Source: Heliocidaris erythrogramma (Eukaryota > Echinodermata > Echinoidea > Camarodonta > Echinometridae). From it: 64,000 bases of DNA. A program made the position numbers and the translations under genes. The notes under the pieces were generated by a model, which was not told where the DNA came from, ran no database searches, and saw nothing but the letters and a program-made list of their open reading frames with translations. Below, piece after piece: positions 45,951 through 57,905 of the stretch; position 1 is the first letter of the stretch; each line of letters starts with the position of its first letter. The stretch spans positions 1,622,976 to 1,686,975 of the forward strand of contig CM046872.1 of the NCBI GenBank assembly GCA_025617745.1, in the 5' to 3' direction.

Positions 45951-46087
45951 CATTTTTTGCACTCAGAATGACGTCATTCACGTCAACAATGCAAGTGGCA
46001 ATGACCGGGCGTGTCAAAGTTTGCGCGAAGTGTACGCGCAATGGTGTTCGGATAACCAATCAAATTCAGGAAAGCCCTGCGGGTACT

Positions 46088-46475
46088 GCTTTTGCTAAAC
46101 AGTCGGGTAACGTCGCGTCGCGTTGGTAGAAATTTTCGAACATTTTTCAGGAAGGTGTCTTCAAGGGGACAAATTGAAAAAGAGTCCATCTCAGTATGAT
46201 TTTTCCCGTTTTCAGGCTAAAAACGACAAACAAGGGAATAAAGAAAACAATAGAAGGATAATGCAAAGAAAAACATGAACTATAAAGAGAGAATAGAAGG
46301 GTAGGAAGGATGGAAGAAAATATGATGAAAGGAAACAAAGAATACAACAAAAGGAAAGTTGGAAAGTAAAAATGAGTGGATAAAAACAAAGAAAAACATA
46401 AAGAAAGATAGAGACATAAATGATAGAAGGATAAAGATATTAAGAGTAACATAAGGAAAGATAGAAGAGAAGATG
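46088..46475 (+). repeat. Left arm of a ~390-bp inverted repeat
   Basis: Reads GCTTTTGCTAAACAGTCGGG into purine-rich AAGGAAAG/AGAAGG sequence. Its reverse complement is 48379-48758, nearly identical apart from small indels. Purine-rich sequence continues inward to ~46960 without a partner. Long one-sided frames in this area are compositional. Confidence 0.85.
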
Positions 46476-48378
46476 ATAATTTGAATAAAGGAATAACATA
46501 ACGAAAGAAAAGATGAAAGGAAAACAAAATGATAGGATAAAAGCAAAGAATGTTTTAAGGAAAGTAAATAAAGATGGGAAGCAGAAAATGATTTTAAAAA
46601 GAATAATATAAAAAAAAAGAGAAATGATAGGAAAAAAAAAGTTTAACTTATATAAAGAAAGACAGAGAGAAATGATAGAAGGATAAAGATTAACGTGAGG
46701 AAGGTGGGGGAGAAAATGATAACAGGAAACAAAGAATATCATAACGAGAGGAAGGATGGAAAGATAATTGATAGATAAAAGCAAGAAATGACAAAGCGAG
46801 AGATAGAGAGAAAAATAAATATAAACATGAAGAAAGGTGGAAGAGAAGATGATAAAAGGGAACAAAGAATAACAAAGTGAAGATGGAAAGCAATAAAAAA
46901 AGAGGATAAAAAGAATAAATATAAACAGTAACATTATGAAAGATGGAAAACAAAATTTAATTTCATGGTGGGGCGGGGGTTATAAATATTAATTAACAAA
47001 TAAACATGGGTAACTTCGGGGTTTATCATAAAGAGTATCACAAAGGATTATGAAAAAAAACATGGTTGTCATGGTTTCTATATGCAGGCCAGTAGCCAGG
47101 GTTTCTAAAGGGGAAGGTGGACCTTTTTGTAAGGTCCTTGCTTGGGGTCCGGGTGCATGCCCCCCCCCCCGGAAAATGATAAAATATAGATGCTTACTGC
47201 TGTAATTTAATGACTCCCGAGGGGAAATTTAGGGGTTGTGAATGATGGTGAAGTGAGTTGTAGTGTTGCCAATATTTTTTTTTCATGAAAAAGCAGATAT
47301 CATCCCAAGAAGGTGGGGGTGGGGGTCGTCCGACCCCTCCGACCCCCTGGCTAGGGGCCTGATATGCAAATCGGAAAAATGTTCATTGTGACGGACGGAC
47401 GAGATAGAAATTGATTGCTTGACTTCCTCGTCCCCTTTTGTAATTACAATCCAAATAAATTAAACTTGTCAAATATTTTCTTATTAAATGTTAGTTACAT
47501 AAACAGGGTTTACAATCATCTGTCAAGTTTATGTCGAGCCCCTGATTTTGTAGCGAATGCTGAAGAGGGTGTAACGAATTTTTGCTAAACATGGCAATTT
47601 TTAACAACACCCATGCTGAAAATTGTATGGCCCAAATAAGTAGACATATCAGAATTTTCTAACAAATCATTTTACCAAGATACGAACAAGTTAGGTAAAG
47701 CCTCTCAACATGGGATATCACAAGTGTCACGGACGGACAAAATGCTCACTCTTACCTGATCAATCTCTTCTTTCTCTCTTTTTCCCCATATCCTTCTGTG
47801 CACTGAAGCTCCATTTCTCGCTTTCTCTTTCTTCCCCCTTGCTCTTGTTATTCGATCATCTTCTTTGTCTTCGTTGTTTAACCTGATCTACTAGTTCTTA
47901 ATCTCTACATTTTCTCTCTATCTCTATCTCGTTCTATATCTCTCTCGTTCTATCTCTCTCATATCTCTCTAATATATGTAAACCGCAAAAGGACAATATA
48001 GCAATGAAAAACAAAATAATTACCCTGTAAAAAAAAAATGGAACACACACACACACACACCCACACGCTACCCCCCCCCCCCCCAAAAAAAAAAGAGTTG
48101 AAGTTAGGACTTGCTCTAGAATTATTCATAGTTTAATATTTCAAAACCTTTTTTTTTAGAAAACAGAAAAAACACATTACTAAATCACTATTTTCGGAAT
48201 GATTTTTATTTTACTATTCATTACGTGATAAACATTGGATGCACATTTTATTTGTATAACGTAAAAACTTAATGAGTATCCAGTAATAGGCCTACAGTAA
48301 GTGCTAAAAATGTGAAAAGAATCTCACAGCTAGCTCGCTCGAGTCTAGCCCGGCACGCGCGCCAGCTTGCCGCAATTG

Positions 48379-48758
48379 CATCTTCTCTTCTATCTTTCCT
48401 TATGTTACTCTTAATATCTTTATCCTTCTATCATTTATGTCTCTATCTTTCTTTATGTTTTTTTATCCACTTATTTTTACTTTCCAACTTTCCTTTTGTT
48501 GTATTCTTTGTTTCCTTTCATCATATTTTCTTCCATCCTTCCTACCCTTCTATTCTCTCTTTATAGTTCATGTTTTTCTTTGCATTATCCTTCTATTGTT
48601 TTCTTTATTCCCTTGTTTGTCGTTTTTAGCCTGAAAACGGGGAAAATCATACTGAGATGGACTCTTTTTCAATTTGTCCCCTTGAAGACACCTTCCTGAA
48701 AAATGTTCGAAAATTTCTACCAACGCGACGCGACGTTACCCGACTGTTTAGCAAAAGC
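48379..48758 (-). repeat. Right arm of the ~390-bp inverted repeat
   Basis: Pyrimidine-rich partner of 46088-46475, ending GTTTAGCAAAAGC. About 1.9 kb separates the arms. Confidence 0.85.
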
Positions 48759-48767
48759 CGCGGGTAC

Positions 48768-49215
48768 TAAGCTAGACCGAAAATTCTGTCTCTCGTTCGT
48801 AGCTCTTCACTTAGAGACAGAAACGCTCCATTCACTCGCCTGTGCAAACCGAATCCCATTGACTCACACACTATACCGTTTGAATACGACTGGAAGATTT
48901 TCAAACGGAGAAAACCTTGGACCCTGAATTACCTGAAAAAGGAGCATTAAAAGGAATAACAGTCAAATTGGTAAGTTGAACATGTTCGTTTAAGTATACA
49001 GCCTAGGCCTAATCTATTTAATTTACACAAATATTGTTAAAATGTGAATAATACGATTTACAAAAACGACATGCCTACTGTCAAGCGGTTGACAGTGAGT
49101 TTGCACAGGCGAGTGAATGGAGCGTTTCTGTCTCTAAGTGAATGGCCGACCCTATCCAAATAAGAGGCTAACGAACGAGAGACAGAAAATTTCGGTCTAG
49201 TACTAAGCTAGCTAA
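48768..49215. repeat. Foldback with ~80-bp arms
   Basis: Left arm CTAGACCGAAAATTCTGTCT through CTCCATTCACTCGCCTGTGC; the right arm is its reverse complement (49095-49205), with an extra ~35 bp. The loop contains GATTTTCAAACGGAG and a possible donor ATTG|GTAAGT, but no credible coding exon. Confidence 0.75.
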
Positions 49216-49252
49216 GCGCTTACGTTACGTCCTAGTTTCTTCATCTCATTAT

Positions 49253-49419
49253 ACAGATGATGCACAGATATGAGTGGGTCGGTAGAATTGTTTGCATAAG
49301 GTAAATTTGAGCATGGTTTAAACACACGAGGCGCAGCCGAGTGTGTTTTAGACCAGGCCAAATTTACCGAATGCAAACAATTCTACCGACTCACGAAATA
49401 AATCTGTGCATCATCTGTT
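49253..49419. repeat. Long hairpin with GAGGCGCAGCCGAG core
   Basis: About 75-bp arms: ACAGATGATGCACAGATATG on the left and its inverse on the right, continuing inward through AGAATTGTTTGCAT and TTTAAACACAC to the core. Several mismatches, but clearly one palindrome. Confidence 0.85.
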
Positions 49420-49628
49420 TTATAGAATGGGCGTACAGGATAAATGGCATTATTACTGGTATCATGCAACAATTTACCGGCCAAATTTTACCGGACGCAT
49501 GATAAGAGAAAAAAACCTTATACAAGGCACTGCTTCATGCTTGCACTGGTAAATCATTTCCATGCATCATAAATAGATTTTAGAAATTTAATGACTTCCA
49601 TAGAGAACTGAAAATCTGGCTAATTTAA

Positions 49629-50395
49629 AGGAGAATGAAACTCAACGAACATTAGCTGATAATCAAGTGGAAAATTGGTAGCCTATTCGAAATATCTTGA
49701 AAATACTCCTATTTGATTACTTAATAAGGAGAACAATCTCTCTAAATTTTGCAGATTCCTTGCCAGATATTATCCCATGGGGGCTGCCATTTTGAAAAAC
49801 TGTGATGTCATATGAGTACATGTCCATTTACCTGTATATAATGGATATGATGTTGCATATTGAATAGCTATTGTACAACTAAAGCCACAATGCAAAATGG
49901 CAGCCATCTTGGTACCCCCATTGTCTCGCACAGGTGATATCTAAGAGCAGTTGTAGGTCTTTGTCACTTTTTTGTAGAATTGACAAACCTTTGTCTGACC
50001 AAACAACTTGTGCATGTTAAATCCTGCTTAACAAAAGAAACAGCTGAACCAAATATCTTGATACAAATAGTATCTTCATTTGAATGTACATGACTACAAA
50101 AATGCTTTACATGTATTATGGGAAAATCCAGTGTCATGCATTCCACAGGTGATCATGAGTGTTATTATAGCTAGTGTATAGGTCAGTGGGTATCTCATAA
50201 ATATAACTGCTCTGACATTACTTTGTAAAGAAAATGGCAGCCCCCATGGGATAATGTCTAACAAGGAAACTGCAACTTTTTGAGACACTGTTATCTTTCT
50301 TCAATAATCAAACATGAGTAATTTCAAGATATTTGTAAAAGGCTGACAATTATCTACATGATTGTAGGTTAATGTTTGTTACCTTTCATTCCCCT
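49629..50395. mobile_element. TTAA-flanked MITE, 767 bp, ~180-bp TIRs
   Basis: TTAA at 49625-49628 and 50396-50399. The ends read AGGAGAATGAAAC and, in reverse complement, AGGGGAATGAAAG; inverted similarity extends to ATTATCCCATGGGGGCTGCC (49767) and its partner (50235). It shares the GGGGGCTGCCATTTT block with the element at 27798. No coding sequence. Confidence 0.8.
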
Positions 50396-51418
50396 TTAAG
50401 GTTAAATTTCAGAATTTCATTTTATTTCAGTGTTAGAGTCTTGACCCTAAGGCTAAGCTAACTACTGTCATGACTGTCAACTTTTTTTATTTTAGAATCT
50501 GTCAGTGTCAACAACAAGCCCAAGTTAGATATAATCTAGTCTATTTACATTAAAGCAAGTAATTTAAAGAATTAATGCAAAGAGAACTTCTAGTCTTGCA
50601 TCAACAAATTTTAAGTCTGGTCATCCCATAATCCAGGCCAGCCCAGACCAGTGTATGCTGCGCTGTAGACTGTAGTGAATCACCGTACCGTATGCACTGC
50701 ACAGTGCAGTGCAGCGTACGGTACTACACAGTAACCCTCTCCTTGAAGTTTCAGTTTCACACTGCACTAATTTTCATTTAATCGCCTTTTCAGTTTGCTT
50801 GTTTTTAAACAGGTAGACCTATAATCGGATTTTATTGGGCTTACCATCAGAATCCGAAGTCAACTATCATTAACATCTGAATTTTGTCTCAAATCTTGCA
50901 ATTCTCCGTCATTAAAAAGTCGTATATCGCGGCTCTCAGCTCAGACTCTCGCACTCGCTAAAATAAATATCGATAGCATGTTTACAGTGGCTATCGTCAG
51001 TGATCGTAATAATTATTGATATCGAACGTGCAGGCCAGTAAAATTAAAGGCACAGCTCTTGACCAATGAGATTGCAGGGATTCTGAAACCCATTCTATAA
51101 TTTATTTTATTAAGCGCATTCACAGACTAGATTGTGAGACAGACTGTATCGCTAGCTAGCTACATGTAGCTGTGAATTCATTATTGAATTCATTAGCCTA
51201 GTTGTTAATTTTTTAGTGTTTTTTCTGTTCTCGTGTTCCTTTTTTTTGGGGGGGATATAGTTTTGATTTATATACAATGATGGATGACGCGTGAGCGTGA
51301 AGGTAGGAATACAATTCAATTATTTATTCATTGGCTTTGGGGGAAGCTCAGAACGACAGTAGGAGGGGGAAGTTGTATAAAACAAACAATGCACGTTTGC
51401 TTGTGCATTTGTGGGCCG

Positions 51419-51552
51419 AAATAATGCACTCTGTGCTCGACTCGCCACCTGGATATACCGCACTCGGTCCTGCGGACCTCGGTGCGGTATATCCAGGGGC
51501 TCTTCTCGCACATCGTGCATTATTTTGCCCTGAATGCACTCGCTACCGTGCA
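51419..51552. repeat. Hairpin with CTCGGTCCTGCGGACCTCGG core
   Basis: Arms AATAATGCACTCTGTGCTCG and CCTGGATATACCGCAC pair with their inverses on the other side of the core. It lies immediately upstream of a LINE fragment. Confidence 0.85.
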
Positions 51553-51559
51553 TTATCTG

Positions 51560-52487
51560 TATATTATCTCTTAAAATAGATTCAACCCCTTTGAAATTTT
51601 ATGATTCAATAAAATTTCTAGGTGTCATTTTAAACACTAACTTAAGTTGGAATGATCACATTAGTTCAGTCTGTGTCAAGATATCACGTCTTATTGGAAT
51701 TTTAAATCGATTGAAATATGCATTACCTAGTTATATAATGTTTACTCTTTATAATGCTTATATTTTGTCTTATTTGTCTTATTGTTAATCTGGGGGAACA
51801 CGTATTCTTTCCATTTACAAAAACTAATTATACTACAAAAGAAGGCACTACGTATCTGTATGAAAGCGGACTATAACGCATCAACCTCTCAGTTGTTTAA
51901 ATCATTCCGTACGCTTAAACTGCCAGACATTACAAATATTCCAATTTCTTCGATTATGCAACGCTACCACTCAAAATTTTATCACCATATTTAATCAACA
52001 TGTTCTCAATTAATTCTAACATTCACAGCCGCTATACTAGATCGTTTAATCAATTTCACAGGTGGACCTTCTCAAATGATAGATCAAGACATACAATTCG
52101 ACACACAGACCCCACTTTATGGAATGATTTGGACTTGGGCATATTTGAAAGACAATATAAACAGTTTCTATTAATCAATTATTGATTAATTAGAAACGAC
52201 CAGTTTTTCTTGTTTGTTTTGTTGTTTTTCTTAAAGTGTTTATGTTTTAAGTTTTAAGTTTAATCTATATTTTCATAACTCGGTACTTGCCACATTCTTG
52301 CTGTAATTGCTCTTGGCTTTTCCAGTACATGGCCAATTTCCATTCATTTTCTTCAACTCATCATATTGCCATTACGTACGCTGAACAACACTATTTTTAT
52401 CATAATTACTTTGTTATTTTTTTTTCTTCATGTGTTTTACTTGTTTTAGTTGTTTGTTCGTTTGTTTGTTTTCGTTTGTATCATTTG
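51560..52487 (+). pseudogene. CR1/L2-like LINE, C-terminal reverse transcriptase and 3' UTR (outer LINE)
   Basis: Encodes FYDSIKFLGVILNTNLSWND, LPSYIMFTLYNAYILSYLSYC, then after a one-base deletion at ~51787 LIWGNTYSFHLQKLIILQKK and further C-terminal residues. A T-rich 3' UTR follows. Its last bases resume at 55850 (AATGAATCGGAAATAAATAC, then GAATTGAATTGAA) after the insertion of a second LINE. It is 5'-truncated at the hairpin. Confidence 0.75.
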
Positions 52488-52493
52488 TAATGA

Positions 52494-53056
52494 TTTTTAA
52501 AGATGTCCCAGATGACCTTGAAGTTTCATGGATTAAGGTTCGCCCAACACACCTGCCAAGAAGCGTTTCCTGTATGTATTGCGCTGTTGTCTATTATCCC
52601 CAACCAGATCAGGCCTTGGAGAGAAAGCTCATCGAACACATTCTCTCCAATGTGGATGTTCTTCTGACTCGTAGCCCTGAGGCTGGTATCGTCATACTTG
52701 GAGATTTTAACCAGCTCAACACTGATCCGCTTCTTGCTGACCAGCGTTTCCGACAGATGGTGGAGGAGCCCACAAGGGGCAACAATATTTTAGATAAAAT
52801 AATAACTAATTTAGTAGATCACTACGAGAAAGGCCAAATCTGTTCTCCTATAGGTTTTTCTGATCATAACTGTGTTATTTTAAAACCAAAAATTAACCAA
52901 CATAAAGCTAACTCGTCTCGAATTCGTACATGTCGTCCTATGCCTGATAGTGCTATAAGAGAATTTGGTAGATGGGTTAGTTCACATGATTGGTCTCAAC
53001 TTTATGGATTTTCAAATGTTAACGAACAATACGAACTATTTGTAAAAAGATTTTAA
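52494..53056 (+). pseudogene. LINE ORF2, apurinic endonuclease C-terminal half
   Basis: Encodes MIFKDVPDDLEVSWIKV, then IVILGDFNQL and GFSDHNCVIL. GDFN and SDH are signatures of the APE-type endonuclease that nicks target DNA. The N-terminal half is lost by truncation. The frame closes at TAA 53054-53056; a one-base length change in the A run at ~53042-53046 would continue it into the next part. Confidence 0.85.
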
Positions 53057-54923
53057 TAGAGGAATTCATACTTATCTTCCTATACGAAAAGTAAAGTTAC
53101 ATATAAGAGATAAACCATGGATAACCCCAAGGATAAAGAGCCTTATTCGTCAAAGACAAATGGCATTTTATGATAATGACATTAATAATTGGAAACGACT
53201 TAGAAATAATGTTCAACGGAGTAGAATTGAAGCCAGAAATAAGTTTTATCCCAATCGTATTCAACACCTTAAAAGGAGTAATCCATCAGCTTGGTATCGT
53301 CAAATTAGAACACTTGTCGGGAATGTATGTGATCCAATACCTATAGCTGTTCCTGAAATTAACCCTAATGATATAGAGAAAGTTTGTAGTGCAATCAATC
53401 ATCATTTTATTGATATAGCAGTTGACCTACAACCGATGAATCCTGAGCATTTTCCTGCATATTTACCATCCCCAAAACTTTTCCAAGTTTTGCAACCCTG
53501 GGATGTTTATAAAGCATTGTCACTAGTGCAGAAGGCTAGTGGACCCGATAATATCTCTGCTAGATTAATTCGAGAATTTTCTGTTGAAATTGCAACCCCT
53601 GTCACTCACATTATAAACTCTTCTTTTCGAACAGGCTTAGTCCCTGATGCCTGGAAACGTGCAGTGGTTGTCCCTGTTCCTAAAACATCCCCAGCAAAAA
53701 TTGATAAATTAAGACCCATTTCATTGACTAATCATATAGCCAAAGTTGCAGAATCTTTTGCAGCTAAATGGTTAATACAAGATATTTCTGCAAATCTTGA
53801 TAACCAACAGTTTGGTAACAGGAAGTCATTATCAACATCTCATTATCTGATTGAAATGCTTCATTTACTTTATTTAAATGCTGATTCACCAAAAACTGTG
53901 TCAACTGCTATATTAACTGATTTTTCGAAAGCATTCGACAGAATAGACCATACTATAATTGTACAAAAACTTTACGATTTAAATGTTAGACCACCTTTAA
54001 TAACTTGGATAATTAGTTTTTTGAATAATCGCCAACAATGTGTACGATATCATAATGTGTGTTCTGATTGGCTAAATATAAAGGCTGGAGTTCCGCAAGG
54101 TACACGATTAGGCCCGATATTGTTTCTTATAATGATAAATGATTTTAAATGTATTGATGGCATTACAACCTTCAAATATGTTGATGATTTGTCTTTAGTA
54201 GAGTGTAGAAAAGCAACTCAACCTTCATTATCTCAAACTGCTGTAAATTCACTCAAGTGTTGGTGCAATAGGAATAATATGACCTTAAACCCATCTAAAT
54301 GTCAAAGGTTAGATTTTGTCTTTATGCGAAATAGACCAGCTATACAACCAGTTTTTCTTGACAATCGAGAACTAGAGTCGGTATCCAAAGCTAGAATTTT
54401 AGGTTTGATAATTCAAAATGACCTTAAATGGGAGAGCAATGTTAGAAATATAGAAAAGAGGGCAAATGGTAAACTTTATATGTTGAGATTGTTAAAACGT
54501 TATAGTGTGCCACGCCAAGATCTCCTTATACTTTATATGTCCTATGTAAGACCTGTAACAGAATATGCGGTCCCAGTGTGGAATGGTTCTATAACAGAAA
54601 ATCAAAATGCCAGACTTGAAAGAATTCAAAAACGTGCTTTACGCATAATATTGGGGAGAGATTACACAAGATATGAAGATGTATTGAACAATTACAAACT
54701 AGATACACTTGAAAATAGGAGATTAAACCTTTGTGAAAAATTTGCAATAACAACCCTGAGCAAAACGGATAGATTCCAAAAATTCATACCTCAAGTAAGC
54801 CATAATAAGAACCTGAGACGAAAAAATAGATTTACTGAATTGAAATGTAAAACTAAACGCATGCAAGACAGCAGTATTCCATACTTGGTCCGGATCTGTA
54901 ATACAGTGAGTCATTGTGTTTAA
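53057..54923 (+). pseudogene. LINE ORF2, reverse transcriptase domain
   Basis: Open from just after the frameshift; the first internal Met is at 53160, and from there it gives 587 codons to TAA. It carries the canonical order: KASGPDNISARLI, LRPISLTNHIAK, motif A AILTDFSKAFDRIDH, motif B GVPQGTRLGPILF, catalytic FKYVDDLSLV, LNPSKCQ, then a thumb with VRPVTEYAVPVWNG. YVDD holds the paired Asp residues needed for DNA synthesis. Apart from the upstream frameshift no stop is seen, so enzyme activity cannot be excluded, though the 5' truncation removes the promoter. Confidence 0.9.
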
Positions 54924-55886
54924 ACTGCGAACTTCTAATACCTCAATTTCCTTTATCTTGTCACTTTTCATGGTGATTGGAAGAATGCTTTCTCTAATTA
55001 ATTATTTAATATATTTTAATCATTAGTGGTGTATGGTGGGCTTCTCTTCATGGTCCCAGATGATTTGCTGCTGCGCTGTGGTCTACCGCTTCCGGTGGGG
55101 GCGGCCCTGGGGTGGGGGCTCTGCCTTTTCGGGGTGGGATAGCTTTGGTGGAGTGGTTGAGCTGCACTTGTTTATATGAGAGTGAGTGAGTGTGTGTGTG
55201 CGTGCGTGTGTGAGTGAGTGTGGTGTATGAGATAGAGAAAGAGAGAGAAAGAGAGAGAATGAGAGAGAGAGTGAGAGAGGAAAAAGGTGGTGTGTGGGGG
55301 TGTGCGTGTGTCTGTTAGTATGTATGGGTGTGTGGTGTCTATGTGTCCGTGTGTGAATGAACGTGAGTGTACGTACGCCTCAGTCTGCTGGTGTAAGCGC
55401 TGGTGTGCCCATCCGCTCATGGTCTGTGCGCGGAGTGCGCTGCGCATATCATTGGGTTGGGTTGACCTTAGTCAGCCTAGCCGGGTGGTGTGCGCGGTGT
55501 CTATTGTGCACGGACCGTGAGCGGATGGGCGTCCCAGTGGTGCAAGTATGAATGAATGTTTGTGTAGTTCACCCATCCTGTCGCAGCGGACCGTCCCCTG
55601 AATTGGCGTGGCGTCTCCGGTCCCTGTGGCTTTCCCTCTCTGGCGGTGGTGGACCATGGCGCAGTATTATTCCTGGCATTGTGCAGATGTGGCCCGCCAT
55701 TCACCACACTTTAATTATGATGTTGTAGATATATATTTCTTCTTGTATTTCTAAAGTTATTTATATGTAAATTCCTCTGTAATTCAGCCTTCGGGCTGCT
55801 AAAGAGAGATTTTTAATCAATAAATACCATTACTACTACTACTACTACTTAATGAATCGGAAATAAATACTGAATTGAATTGAAAA

Positions 55887-57240
55887 AGAAGATACGACTG
55901 TTGCCAGGTTTCGACATTCCCATCCATCGCGAATCGTTCGCTGCACCGTGAAAATCCTACTTAACTCTTAACTTCACTCTAACCCAATTGGATTATAATA
56001 TAGGATCAATGAAATGTCACTGGTGCTGAAGGCCTATTATATGGTGGAATATATAACCAGGGCCCACTTCTTCACTGGTTCAAATCGGTTGTAACTTACT
56101 TGATATCAGTCGGAACTATGTACTTAATATTCAAGATTTTGTCTCTTTATAATAATCTTTTTCCAGCAAAGCGCGGAACGAGATTTTCAATTAAAGGTAA
56201 ACCGTCCTATAATGTGTCTACGTGTGACTATGCTCGAGTCTGAGTTGGGCAGCTCTATAGGGTGTGCCTTTAATGAAAAATCTCATTGTCATTATCGTTA
56301 TCGGACGTTTATACAGAGGCCGTATTTCCAGACTTTTCTAGTAATGTTCATGTCTCAATGAATGTCAAATTGATTATGCGTGTATTATGTATGCTTGTAT
56401 ACTGTGTTTGTTTTTTCTTTAGATCAGAATTCAAACTTTTAATCTCGATTTTCTAATGCTTACTCTGATACTGCCTATTCAAATGAACAGGAAGATGAGT
56501 GAATGACTGGATTCGCGAATATTGTCGTTTTGCATTTCAGTTATATGAATAAATAAGTTACTTCATATCGAGGTTCGTGGACCTGGTTCTTATCATTGTT
56601 GTGTATATTAATATACCTTTCTTTGAAATAAGGGAATGATTACAAATAATCCAAAAAGACAATTATCATTCCCGATAACTGAGATGTGAATACCTGGTCG
56701 ATTTTGTTTTCTGAAGAAACTCAACTTGCTGTCTATAACATAATCTGGCTTACTTTTTGATCGTATAATATGTTTGTTAAGTGCGATACACAGCCAATTA
56801 ACAAATTCATACAATATGTCTATTTCATCTTTACTAAATGTTCCGCATCACGGTTACATTGATATGGGTATATCAGCTATATTCCCATCGGTCCAATTTG
56901 TACAAGTAAACCATTTTGATAAAAAAACAACTACCTCCCTGGTTTCTAAAGAAAAATTGAAAAGAAAATCTAGGAGTAATTTCGATAATTGAAATCATGG
57001 AAGCGAATGCATCAATTTGAAGTTCAACGCACTATTGAACCCATGAGAATATTTGTACATGTATATCGTGGTTACCACGGTTACCGTAAACTAGAATCTC
57101 TAATCAGATCCTCAAGAAGAAAAGCACTTAGAGCCAGTTCGTATAATTTTGATACATGCACGTGTTCAGATCAATTGCCAAAATTATTGATAGTAATTAT
57201 TGATTATTGATAGTCTCGAAACTGTAAACTGCCTTCAACT
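55887..57240. other. Non-coding stretch, nothing recognised
   Basis: AT-rich DNA. Several open frames of 60-70 codons are at chance level and lack splice or domain support. Confidence 0.5.
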
Positions 57241-57261
57241 GGCAACATTGTGGGGTGGCGT

Positions 57262-57306
57262 ACTCCCCCCCCCCCCCCCACACACATACACACACATACA
57301 CACATC
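57262..57306. repeat. Poly-C and CA microsatellite
   Basis: A C run followed by CACACATACACACA repeats. A second C run lies at ~57445-57458. Confidence 0.85.
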
Positions 57307-57754
57307 CTACTCTTCTCACTCCTATTTCATGTAAGTTGGAATGTTGGAATTTACTCATTAGCGTATGACGGGAAGGCTCGTGCCTATCTGGCAAACCTTA
57401 GGTACCCAGAAATAAATGGCCAAATGTGTAAGTGCGTGCACCGTCCCCCCCCCCCCCCGGCGATCTTTTTCTTTTATTTCTGCCTGTAATATATTTTTGG
57501 ATCCGCAAATGTTACTGATTCTTTTAAGATTCAGCAAGAAGAAAGACGAATAATATATATATTATAATATATATAACGTGCTCAGTGATGCATTATCCCG
57601 GAAACCTGAATTAGGTACATGTATATTTTCTCTTTTTTTTCTAGGTCAATCCGTAAGTTTCAAGTCAGACGTGAACGTAGAGTTAAACTGCTGCTGCCGC
57701 TGCTGATGGTGACAATGACATCATGATGATGGCAGTGATGCATGGAGTTGTTGA

Positions 57755-57905
57755 TTGTAGTGATGATGATGATGATGATGATTACCGGTATGATGATAAT
57801 GATGATGATGATGATGATTACCGGTATGATGATAATGATGATGATTATGAGAATTACGATAATGATGATCATGGTGATAACGAAAATCGTGATTATTATC
57901 ATCAT
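57755..57905. repeat. GAT trinucleotide microsatellite, two blocks
   Basis: (GAT)n blocks separated by ATTACCGGTATGATGATAAT, which itself occurs twice (57781 and 57820). Frames of poly-Asp, poly-Met or poly-Ile are artefacts. Confidence 0.9.

Larger units (their letters stand above)
45806..51559. repeat. Composite block of hairpins and inverted repeats
   Basis: No exon with recognisable homology lies in these 5.8 kb. The block contains a hairpin at each edge (45887 and 51419), a large inverted repeat (46088-48758), a foldback (48768-49215), a third hairpin (49253) and a TTAA element (49629). LINE fragments in the same orientation border both sides. Stretches 46960-48378 and 50400-51330 show G/C runs and CT/CA microsatellites but nothing else. 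Confidence 0.6.
52494..55849 (+). mobile_element. LINE inserted into the outer LINE, 5'-truncated, 3.36 kb
   Basis: Bordered by TAATGA at 52488-52493 and 55850-55855. It begins in the endonuclease domain and runs through a complete reverse transcriptase and a ~930-bp 3' UTR. The UTR contains GT/GA microsatellite at 55180-55300 and ends CAATAAATACCATTACTACT with an (ACT)n tail. Only one frameshift separates the two coding parts, so it is the best-preserved LINE here. The protein is of the CR1/Jockey-like type. Confidence 0.85.

Noticed and set aside
46147-46953. Long hydrophobic frames (up to 164 codons) on the - strand
   Set aside because: They come from the polypurine strand read as pyrimidine-rich Phe/Leu/Ser codons. 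Several overlapping frames are open at once.
48703-48960. Possible exon ending at GTAAGT in the foldback
   Set aside because: The stretch is part of an inverted repeat, has stops in the frames that reach the donor, and shows no domain.
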